A stretch of 28,157 bases of DNA, taken from positions 1 to 28,157 of the forward strand of contig JBCBNU010000035.1 of assembly GCA_039821645.1 (NCBI GenBank), read 5' to 3'. The translations under genes and the position numbers were made by a program. The DNA is from CALBPI01 sp039821645 (GTDB taxonomy: Bacteria > Pseudomonadota > Gammaproteobacteria > Steroidobacterales > Woeseiaceae). The notes beneath the pieces were generated by a model. It did no database searches. It was not told the origin of the DNA and saw only the letters and a list, made by a program, of their open reading frames with translations. Below are positions 22,248 to 28,157 of the stretch, one piece after another (position 1 is the first letter of the stretch; each line of letters starts with the position of its first letter).

Positions 22248-23143
22248 TCGTCAATGGATATCGCAATCGGTTTTTGACTTAACCGCTTTGGGTCGTATGC
22301 AAGGCAGGCCCATTGCAGAATCTCAGCTGGGTCCGCGCCTGACATTTCAGCAGGTAAGGACATTCCCATGAGCGAAAGGCAGTGCTCGAGGTTCTGCGAG
22401 GCGCGAGTGTCATCGATCGGAGGTGCGCCGGTTTGCTTGCTCAGTTTCTGTCCGTCGCTGCCATTGAGTACTGGAAAATGCGCGTAGCGCGGCGTCGGTA
22501 GATTGAGCAATCGCTGTAAATAGATTTGACGGGGTGTTGAGCTCAGCAGATCAACGCCTCTTACGACGTCAGTGACGCCTTGGTACGCATCGTCTACGCA
22601 CACCGCCAGTTGATAGGCGAAAAGGCCGTCTCGCCGACGTATGACGAAGTCACCGGGACTGGTTTTGAGGTTTGCCGCTTGAATGCGTTGCCAGCGATCC
22701 GTGAATTGAATCACTTCATTCGCAATGCGAGCACGCAATGCTCCTTCACCGAGCGTCTTATCCCGGCAGATGCCGGGATAGGGGTCGAGCTGGTTGCGCG
22801 CTCGAAGTTGCCTGCGAGCGCACTCGCAAAAATAGGCAGCGCCGTTGGACTGAAGATGAGCGACGGCATCAAGAATGCGAGCAGTAGATCGACTCTGGTA
22901 GACAATGGGCTCGTCCCAGAGTAAGCCGTGCTTCTCGAGCGTCGCAATAATTGCGTCGGTTGCGCCTTCGACCTCGCGAGGGGGGTCAATGTCTTCGATT
23001 CTCAGCAGCCATTGGCCTCTGGCATGCCGGGCATCCAGATAGCTGACCAGCGCAGCAAATAACGAACCGAGATGAAGCGGGCCGGTCGGCGAGGGCGCAA
23101 ACCGGCCAACGTAACGACTAGCGGTAACGATCGTCCCGGTCAC
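22244..23143 (-). CDS. gluQ: Glutamyl-queuosine tRNA(Asp) synthetase
   Basis: This 299-aa paralog of glutamyl-tRNA synthetase lacks the anticodon-binding domain and attaches glutamate to queuosine at position 34 of tRNA-Asp. It shows the class I motif PLHLG (22-26), RIEDIDPPRE, zinc ligands Cys106, Cys108, Tyr122 and Cys126, and a KLSKQ signature in place of KMSKS. The GTG start at 23143 overlaps the end of dksA by 26 bases and has no clear ribosome binding site, which suggests coupling; no better start lies before the conserved RFAPSPTG. The dksA-gluQ pair is conserved in gammaproteobacteria. Its substrate queuosine depends on queF, which lies just beyond dksA. Confidence 0.95.
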   Translation of the reverse strand: MTGTIVTASRYVGRFAPSPTGPLHLGSLFAALVSYLDARHARGQWLLRIEDIDPPREVEGATDAIIATLEKHGLLWDEPIVYQSRSTARILDAVAHLQSNGAAYFCECARRQLRARNQLDPYPGICRDKTLGEGALRARIANEVIQFTDRWQRIQAANLKTSPGDFVIRRRDGLFAYQLAVCVDDAYQGVTDVVRGVDLLSSTPRQIYLQRLLNLPTPRYAHFPVLNGSDGQKLSKQTGAPPIDDTRASQNLEHCLSLMGMSLPAEMSGADPAEILQWACLAYDPKRLSQKPIAISIDE

Positions 23144-23897
23144 GGAATTGGCGTTCAGCCAATTCGCGTCGCTCCTGTGCTTCGAGGCAGAGCGTTGCGA
23201 CAGGCCGCGCCTCGAGTCGCTTCAGCCCGATTTCTTCGCCGGTCTCGTCGCAGTAACCGTAGGTGCCTTCGTCGATCCTGGTCAGCGCCGAACTGATTTT
23301 TCGTAACAGCTTCCGCTCACGGTCACGCGTACGAAGCTCGAGGCCAAATTCGGACTCTTGCGTGGCACGATCGTTCGGATCGGGGAAATTCGCGGCTTCG
23401 TCCTGCATGTGGTTTACGGTGCGATCCACCTCTTCCATGAGTTCGCGCTTCCAGGCCGACAGGATTTCGCGGAAATGCTCGAGCTGCTCGTCGCTCATGT
23501 ATTCCTCACCGCGCTTCGGCTGGTAAGGAGCAATGCCGTGGATTGGACCGGAGACGATATCCGCGCGAGAGCGTTTGGGCGCAGTGGTTCTCGTAGCCGG
23601 TGCTTTCTTGGCCGCGGCCCGTGCAGTCGGTGCCTTTTTCACAGGTGCCTTTTTCGCCACAGTCTTTTTGCTCGTAGCCTTCTTCGCAGGTGCCTTCTTG
23701 GCGGCTGTTTTTTTCGCAGTGGGCTTTTCGGCAGGGCCTTTCTTCGTCGCTGCCTTCTTCACCGTCTTCTTGGTCACCTTCTTCCTGGTTACCTTTTTCG
23801 TCGCCTTCTTTTTCGCGGGGGCGCGTTTGGCCGCAACCTTCTTGGTCGTGGTCTTCTTCCTAGTCGTTGTTTTAGCAGACTTTTTCTTAGTCGCCAT
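23118..23897 (-). CDS. dksA: RNA polymerase-binding factor DksA with histone-H1-like N-terminal tail
   Basis: This 259-aa protein, against about 150 aa for E. coli DksA, works with ppGpp at the RNA polymerase secondary channel in the stringent response. Residues 1-110 are a Lys/Ala/Thr tail (38 Lys; repeats such as AAKKAPAKKA) that resembles histone-H1-like and AlgP proteins and probably binds nucleic acid. The DksA core follows: ISDEQ-like YMSDEQLEHFREIL, a coiled coil, the tip DPNDRA (Asp173, Asp176, Ala178 equal the essential DxxDxA), and the zinc-finger region. Only two of the four zinc cysteines remain: Cys216 and Cys237; the others are Thr219 and Ala240. ATG 23897 has a strong GGAGG six bases upstream. 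It precedes gluQ. Confidence 0.94.
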   Translation of the reverse strand: MATKKKSAKTTTRKKTTTKKVAAKRAPAKKKATKKVTRKKVTKKTVKKAATKKGPAEKPTAKKTAAKKAPAKKATSKKTVAKKAPVKKAPTARAAAKKAPATRTTAPKRSRADIVSGPIHGIAPYQPKRGEEYMSDEQLEHFREILSAWKRELMEEVDRTVNHMQDEAANFPDPNDRATQESEFGLELRTRDRERKLLRKISSALTRIDEGTYGYCDETGEEIGLKRLEARPVATLCLEAQERRELAERQFRDRDDRYR

Positions 23898-23936
23898 CAG
23901 GAACCTCCGCGGTTGGTATCCATTTCGAGCGCCGCG

Positions 23937-23942
23937 ATTATA
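23937..23942 (-). promoter_or_regulatory. Probable -10 element of dksA promoter
   Basis: On the minus strand a perfect TATAAT lies in the 87-base queF-dksA gap, followed by a GC-rich discriminator (CGCGGCGC). No good -35 is visible at 17-18 bases. It would give dksA a 5' leader of about 30 bases. Confidence 0.5.
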
Positions 23943-23984
23943 CAGGTTATGTTCGACAAGGGAAGCGAGTGAAATTCACGGTTT

Positions 23985-24425
23985 TTACAGACTCTGTGAG
24001 CCATTCGCCGCCGCAGCAAGATGAACCGGGCTGTTGCCTTCCCAGCCGTTCTTCCGATGTTCGACGACCACGTTGGTGTAGACGCCGCCTCGAACATTAA
24101 AGTCGGTGGTTACCCGCATGAAGCGTGGGTCTAGCGCGGCTACCAGGTCGTCGAGCATCTTGGCGGTCACCGCCTCATGGAATGCGCCCTCTTCACGGTA
24201 AGACCAGAAATAGAGTTTCAGCGACTTCAGCTCGACGCACCGCTCATCCGGGATGTACTCGATGTAGATGGTTGCAAAGTCGGGCTGATCGGTTTTCGGG
24301 CAAAGGCACGTGAATTCGGGTGTATGAATCCGAATGACAATGTCACGATCACTGTTGGGGTTGCTGAAGGTCTCGAGGTCTCTCGATGGTCCCGGGCGGG
24401 GCGTTTTGACGATCTCGTCGGTCAT
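23985..24425 (-). CDS. queF: NADPH-dependent 7-cyano-7-deazaguanine reductase QueF (short type)
   Basis: This 146-aa enzyme of the T-fold superfamily reduces preQ0 to preQ1 in queuosine synthesis. The catalytic cysteine is Cys42 in TCLCPKTDQPDF, with Asp49 nearby and the family motif ELKSLKLYFWSYR followed by FHE (Glu84). It is the short YkvM-like form, not the double-length form of E. coli. I chose ATG 24425 because GGAG lies nine bases upstream. ATG 24440 and TTG 24467 are in-frame alternatives with no ribosome binding site. It is divergent from smc and 87 bases upstream of dksA on the same strand. Together with gluQ it brackets dksA with queuosine genes. Confidence 0.95.
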   Translation of the reverse strand: MTDEIVKTPRPGPSRDLETFSNPNSDRDIVIRIHTPEFTCLCPKTDQPDFATIYIEYIPDERCVELKSLKLYFWSYREEGAFHEAVTAKMLDDLVAALDPRFMRVTTDFNVRGGVYTNVVVEHRKNGWEGNSPVHLAAAANGSQSL

Positions 24426-24449
24426 CCAATTCTGCTCCATGAGGGTGCC

Positions 24450-24465
24450 GTCGCGCTCTCGCGAC
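24450..24465. other. Perfect inverted repeat between queF and smc
   Basis: GTCGCG (24450-24455) and CGCGAC (24460-24465) flank CTCT. It sits about 25 bases upstream of the chosen queF start and could be an operator or a leader hairpin; neither is shown. If queF starts at TTG 24467 it is coding. Confidence 0.3.
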
Positions 24466-24553
24466 AAGCGTCGTTTTGGTATGCGAATTAGTTTACAGTA
24501 GCGGGCTGTCGAGCGCCGCCCATGGCGCCAGCGAATATGGCCGACGGATCAGA

Positions 24554-27500
24554 ATGCGCCTCACCAAGATCAAGCTAGCTGGGTTCAAGTCTTTTGTAGA
24601 ACCCACCACCATTGAGTTTCCCAGCAACCTCGTTGGCGTTGTGGGGCCGAACGGATGCGGTAAATCGAATGTCATCGATGCAGTGCGTTGGGTGATGGGC
24701 GAGAGCTCGGCCAGCAGGCTGCGTGGCGATTCCATCACCGATGTGATTTTCAATGGTTCGAGTGCGCGTAAGCCGGTCGGTACAGCATCCATCGAATTGT
24801 TATTCGATAACTCCGACAGCACAGTCGGTGGGCAGTACGCGAGCTACAACGAGATTTCAATTCGCAGAACAGTGTCTCGCGATGCGATTTCGACGTACTA
24901 CCTGAATGGCACCAAGTGCCGTCGCAAAGACATCACGCAGATTTTTCTTGGCACCGGACTCGGGCCGCGTTCCTACTCGATTATTGAGCAGGGCATGATC
25001 TCGCGCCTGATCGAAGCCAAGCCCGAGGAGATGCGAGTCTTCATCGAGGAAGCGGCGGGCATCTCAAAGTACAAAGAGCGACGTCGCGAGACCGAGAATC
25101 GCATAAAACACACGCGCGAGAACCTTGAGCGTCTCACCGATCTGTTGGAAGAGGTCGAGGCGCAGCTGCGACGGCTTGGGCGACAGGCGAAAGCGGCAGA
25201 GCGCTACAAATCTTTGAAGGCCGATGAACGGCGTACACAGGCGGAGCTTCTGACACTGCGACTTGGTGAACTTGAGGTCATCGCGGGTGAGCAGGATCGT
25301 GCGCTCGCAGAGCGTGAGAACGCCGTTCAAGCTGCGATTGCTCATCAACGTAAGTCGGAAGCAGCGATCACAGAAACGCGGGAGCGTCTCACCGAAACCA
25401 CTGAAGTGTTTAACGACGCCCAGGCCGCCTTTTATAAGGTCGGTGGGGAGATCGCTCGCCTTGAGCAATCGATTGAACACAATCGTCAGACAAGCGACCG
25501 CCGCGCGGCCGACCTTGAGCAGGCAGAAAGTGGTGTATCGGAGATACTGGCTCATATTGAGCAAGACGCATCGGCGCTTCAGCAGTTGAACCTGACGCTC
25601 GATCAGCTTGCGCCAGATCTCGAGAGTTCGAAGAAGCAAGCCGAGGCATCGGCCCAATCTCTGCAACGTGCGGAAACTGCTATGACCGAATGGCAGGAGG
25701 GCTGGGATGCATTTAACGGACGTGCGAGCGCTGCGGAGCGCGCGACGCAGGTCGAACAGACCCGAGTCGAGCAGTATGAGAGCCAGATCGAGCGTCTGAA
25801 TCGCCGACGCGATGTCGTTTCCGAGCAGAAGGAAGCGTTGCCGGTCGCAGCTTTACGCGATGAAGCGGTGCGGCTTGCCGGTGTCGCTCGTGAACGTCAG
25901 GCGAGCGCCGAACAAAGCGATGCTGCGTTGAAAAGTGTCGAGGAATCGGTGAGAAAAGGCGCGTCGGATATCGAAGCGCTTCGGAAACAACTGGACGAGA
26001 TTCGCTCCACCATGTCGGAGCAGCAGGGTCGAGCAGCTTCGCTGGAGGCGTTGCAACAAGCGGCACTCGAGTCGTCCGAACAGGGAGTCGCGGAGTGGCT
26101 TTCGGAACATGCCTTGGCCACCGCGCAGCGCGTCGCTCAACGGCTGCGCGTCAAGGGCGGGTGGGAACGCGCTGTTGAGACCGTGCTTGGTAGCTGGTTG
26201 CAAAGCGTTTGTGTTGATGACGCCGGTACACTCGTTAGTGAACTCACACAATTGGACGCGAGCTTGACCCTGGTCTCGTCGACAGGCGTCAGCGCTTCTT
26301 CCGGCGAAGGTTCTCTGTCGGCTCAGGTCGACCAGGCACCGCCGGCGGTCGCTGATGTTCTGTCACAGGTGAGGTGTGCTCCAAACGCTGCCGATGCGCT
26401 CGCAGTGCGCGCTCGTTTGTCTGCGAGTGAGTCGGTCATTACGCCCGATGGATTGTGGCTTGGGCCACAGTGGGTGCGCGTATCGACGGCCGATGATCCG
26501 GCCAGCGGCACGCTCGGTCGCGAACAAGAACTTCGAGACCTCCGGCACACCTTAAGCGCACTCCAAGATGAACAGTCTTCTTTGGACAGTCGACTGGTTG
26601 CGGCACGCGAGCAGATCGGCACGTTGGAGCAACAGCGCGTCGCTGCACGTGAGGCTGCCTCCGAAGGCGCTAAGGCGGCTGCTCAAGCGGTAGCCGCTGC
26701 TGGTACTGCTGACGAGCGGGTCAAGGAAGCAGCGCAGCGGCTCGAAAAAATTGATAGTGAGCTCGCCGAAATATCCGGTGAAGTGCAGCGCGTCGAAGAG
26801 GCGATCGGCAACAGCAAGCGATCACTCGCCGAAAATAAAGCGTTGCTCGAGGGCGTCGACGAAGAGCGCGCGAAGCTGCAGTCACAGCGCGATCAGCTGA
26901 GGTCAGATCTCGAGCAGGCGCGGGGCCGTTCGGCGCAAGATCGCGAAGCTGCACAAGCGCTGGCCTTGCGGTACGAGTCGAGGCGAAGTTCCCGCGAGTC
27001 GGCCGAGCAGAGCCTGCAGCGCATGCAAACTCAGCTCTCTCAGTTCCAGCAGCGAAAAGAGCAACTGCAGCAGGAAATCCAGAGTGCGTTGGCACCTCTG
27101 GAGGGCATGGAGCAGTCGCTGAGCACACTTTTGGAGCAGCGCATTACTGCAGAGCAAGCGCTTGGGAAGTCCCGCGAACACCTCGAGAACGCGGAGTCTC
27201 AGCTGCGCAATCTTGAGCAAGATCGCAGTGACCATGAGGCGAGTGTTGTCGCGGCGCGCGAGGCGCTCAGCGAAATGCGCGTGAATCAGCAGGAGAATAA
27301 GGTCCGTCTCGAAGGCATTAATGAGCAGTTCAATGAACTGCAGTTCAGTCTTGAGGAAATTCGGGCTGAGCTGGATGAATCGGCGAATACAGAATCATGG
27401 TCAGAAAAGCTCTCGACCATTGGTCGCAAGATCGATCGACTGGGTCCGATTAACCTCGCCGCCATCGATGAGCAAAGAGAACAGCAGGAGCGGAAAGAGT

Positions 27501-28054
27501 ATCTGGACGCTCAGCTTGCCGATTTGAACTCGGCGTTGACGACGCTGGAAAACGCCATTCGTAAGATTGATCGGGAAACGCGCAATCGGTTCAAAGAAAC
27601 CTATGACCGGATCAACAGCGGGTTCCAGAGACTCTTCCCGCAGTTGTTTGGCGGCGGGCAGGCGTATCTCGAACTCACAGGTGATGATCTGTTGGCGGCT
27701 GGTGTGACGGTGATGGCTCGACCGCCGGGCAAGAGAAACAGCACAATTCACCTGTTATCGGGTGGAGAGAAAGCCCTGACTGCAGTGGCGTTAGTGTTCG
27801 CGACCTTCGAGCTGAACCCGGCACCGTTTTGCATGCTCGATGAGGTTGATGCACCGCTCGATGATGCCAACGTCGGACGTTTTTGCCAGATCGTGAAAGC
27901 TATGTCGGAGACTGTGCAGTTTGTCTTTATTTCGCACAACAAGGCGACAATGGAGATGGCGCAGCAGCTGATGGGCGTGACGATGAACGAGCCCGGTGTG
28001 TCTCGCCTGGTCGCCGTAGACTTGGACGAGGCCGTCAAGATGGCGACCGCCTAG
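24554..28054 (+). CDS. smc: Chromosome partition protein Smc
   Basis: This 1166-aa structural-maintenance-of-chromosomes ATPase organises and segregates the chromosome together with ScpA and ScpB (not in this window). The N-terminal Walker A is GPNGCGKS (31-38). Two long coiled coils rich in Glu, Gln, Ala and Arg flank a hinge at about 505-660. The C-terminal head has the ABC signature LLSGGEKAL (from 1067) and Walker B FCMLDEVDAPLDD (near 1093). ATG 24554 starts the conserved MRLTKIKLAGFKSFVEPT. The frame is open to 24476, but the extra 26 residues are not family-like. It is divergent from queF and followed ten bases later by zipA, the smc-zipA order typical of gammaproteobacteria that use Smc rather than MukB. 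Confidence 0.98.
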   Translation: MRLTKIKLAGFKSFVEPTTIEFPSNLVGVVGPNGCGKSNVIDAVRWVMGESSASRLRGDSITDVIFNGSSARKPVGTASIELLFDNSDSTVGGQYASYNEISIRRTVSRDAISTYYLNGTKCRRKDITQIFLGTGLGPRSYSIIEQGMISRLIEAKPEEMRVFIEEAAGISKYKERRRETENRIKHTRENLERLTDLLEEVEAQLRRLGRQAKAAERYKSLKADERRTQAELLTLRLGELEVIAGEQDRALAERENAVQAAIAHQRKSEAAITETRERLTETTEVFNDAQAAFYKVGGEIARLEQSIEHNRQTSDRRAADLEQAESGVSEILAHIEQDASALQQLNLTLDQLAPDLESSKKQAEASAQSLQRAETAMTEWQEGWDAFNGRASAAERATQVEQTRVEQYESQIERLNRRRDVVSEQKEALPVAALRDEAVRLAGVARERQASAEQSDAALKSVEESVRKGASDIEALRKQLDEIRSTMSEQQGRAASLEALQQAALESSEQGVAEWLSEHALATAQRVAQRLRVKGGWERAVETVLGSWLQSVCVDDAGTLVSELTQLDASLTLVSSTGVSASSGEGSLSAQVDQAPPAVADVLSQVRCAPNAADALAVRARLSASESVITPDGLWLGPQWVRVSTADDPASGTLGREQELRDLRHTLSALQDEQSSLDSRLVAAREQIGTLEQQRVAAREAASEGAKAAAQAVAAAGTADERVKEAAQRLEKIDSELAEISGEVQRVEEAIGNSKRSLAENKALLEGVDEERAKLQSQRDQLRSDLEQARGRSAQDREAAQALALRYESRRSSRESAEQSLQRMQTQLSQFQQRKEQLQQEIQSALAPLEGMEQSLSTLLEQRITAEQALGKSREHLENAESQLRNLEQDRSDHEASVVAAREALSEMRVNQQENKVRLEGINEQFNELQFSLEEIRAELDESANTESWSEKLSTIGRKIDRLGPINLAAIDEQREQQERKEYLDAQLADLNSALTTLENAIRKIDRETRNRFKETYDRINSGFQRLFPQLFGGGQAYLELTGDDLLAAGVTVMARPPGKRNSTIHLLSGGEKALTAVALVFATFELNPAPFCMLDEVDAPLDDANVGRFCQIVKAMSETVQFVFISHNKATMEMAQQLMGVTMNEPGVSRLVAVDLDEAVKMATA

Positions 28055-28064
28055 GTTTGCAGCC

Positions 28065-28157
28065 GTGGATGAGCTGCGACTTGCGCTTCTAGTTGTCGGG
28101 GTCGTCGTGGTTGCGGCGGTGTACCTCACGACGCGTCGCAAAGACGCAGCAGAGCTG
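28065..28157 (+). CDS. zipA: Cell division protein ZipA, 5' part (continues past window)
   Basis: Only the first 31 codons are present. GTG 28065 gives MDELRLALLVVGVVVVAAVY, a short N-out membrane anchor, then the basic TTRRKD. This matches the start of ZipA, which tethers FtsZ to the inner membrane. The position directly after smc supports the call. An overlapping ATG at 28069 is out of frame. The FtsZ-binding domain lies outside the window. Confidence 0.8.
   Translation, partial: MDELRLALLVVGVVVVAAVYLTTRRKDAAEL

Noticed and set aside
23533..24024. Open frame of 163 codons on the plus strand opposite dksA, very rich in Phe, Leu, Ala and Val, resembling a membrane protein.
   Set aside because: It is the complement of the Lys/Ala repeat tail of DksA: reversed AAG and GCC codons give Phe, Leu, Gly and Ala runs. 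There is no ribosome binding site and no family resemblance.
24476..24553. Upstream extension of smc by 26 residues.
   Set aside because: The conserved Smc N-terminus begins at ATG 24554, and the extra residues have no match to the family as known.

Overview
The window is 28,157 bases of densely packed chromosomal core genes. The organism is probably a gammaproteobacterium. This rests on three things: the block rimP-nusA-infB-rbfA-truB-rpsO-pnp directly downstream of a complete nuo operon and an initiator tRNA, the dksA-gluQ pair, and smc followed by zipA, which is a gammaproteobacterial division gene. A PhaR-type regulator suggests polyhydroxyalkanoate storage. NuoG is the short type without the extra N7 cluster. 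I cannot place the genus. No transposon, prophage, CRISPR array or rRNA is visible.

Layout. Bases 1-10379 (+) hold the 3' end of nuoF and then nuoG, H, I, J, K, L, M and N, which encode most of respiratory complex I. They are tightly packed, with several 4-base overlaps. At 10446-10557 (+) there is an initiator tRNA-Met and its terminator. At 10593-11921 (-) lies an exported serine hydrolase of the beta-lactamase/6-aminohexanoate-dimer-hydrolase type, the only accessory-looking gene. At 11976-12181 (+) there is a leader with an extended -10 promoter, a foldable three-way-junction RNA and two consecutive terminators. At 12182-20687 (+) follow rimP, nusA, infB, rbfA, truB, rpsO and pnp (ribosome maturation, transcription elongation, translation initiation, tRNA modification and RNA decay). 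A second promoter and a structured leader precede rpsO, and a strong hairpin lies between rpsO and pnp. Bases 20704-24425 (-) run, in transcription order, queF, dksA, gluQ, phaR and a YheT-like hydrolase. Bases 24554-28157 (+) hold smc and the start of zipA.

How the parts fit. Complex I is a membrane energy module. The rimP-pnp block is the classical transcription/translation operon, which in E. coli is autoregulated by NusA and cold-induced through antitermination. The tandem terminators and compact RNA before rimP are a plausible site for such control. In the minus-strand cluster two queuosine genes (queF makes preQ1; gluQ glutamylates queuosine in tRNA-Asp) flank dksA, so tRNA wobble modification, stringent response and storage regulation sit together.

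Most interesting points: the structured RNA with its own promoter and terminator upstream of rimP; a DksA with a long histone-H1-like lysine/alanine tail and only two of four zinc-finger cysteines; a signal-peptide-like N-terminus on NuoH; and an initiator tRNA with a U1:U72 mismatch. The protein calls are mostly secure. The RNA structures and promoters come from reading complementarity by eye and have not been computed.
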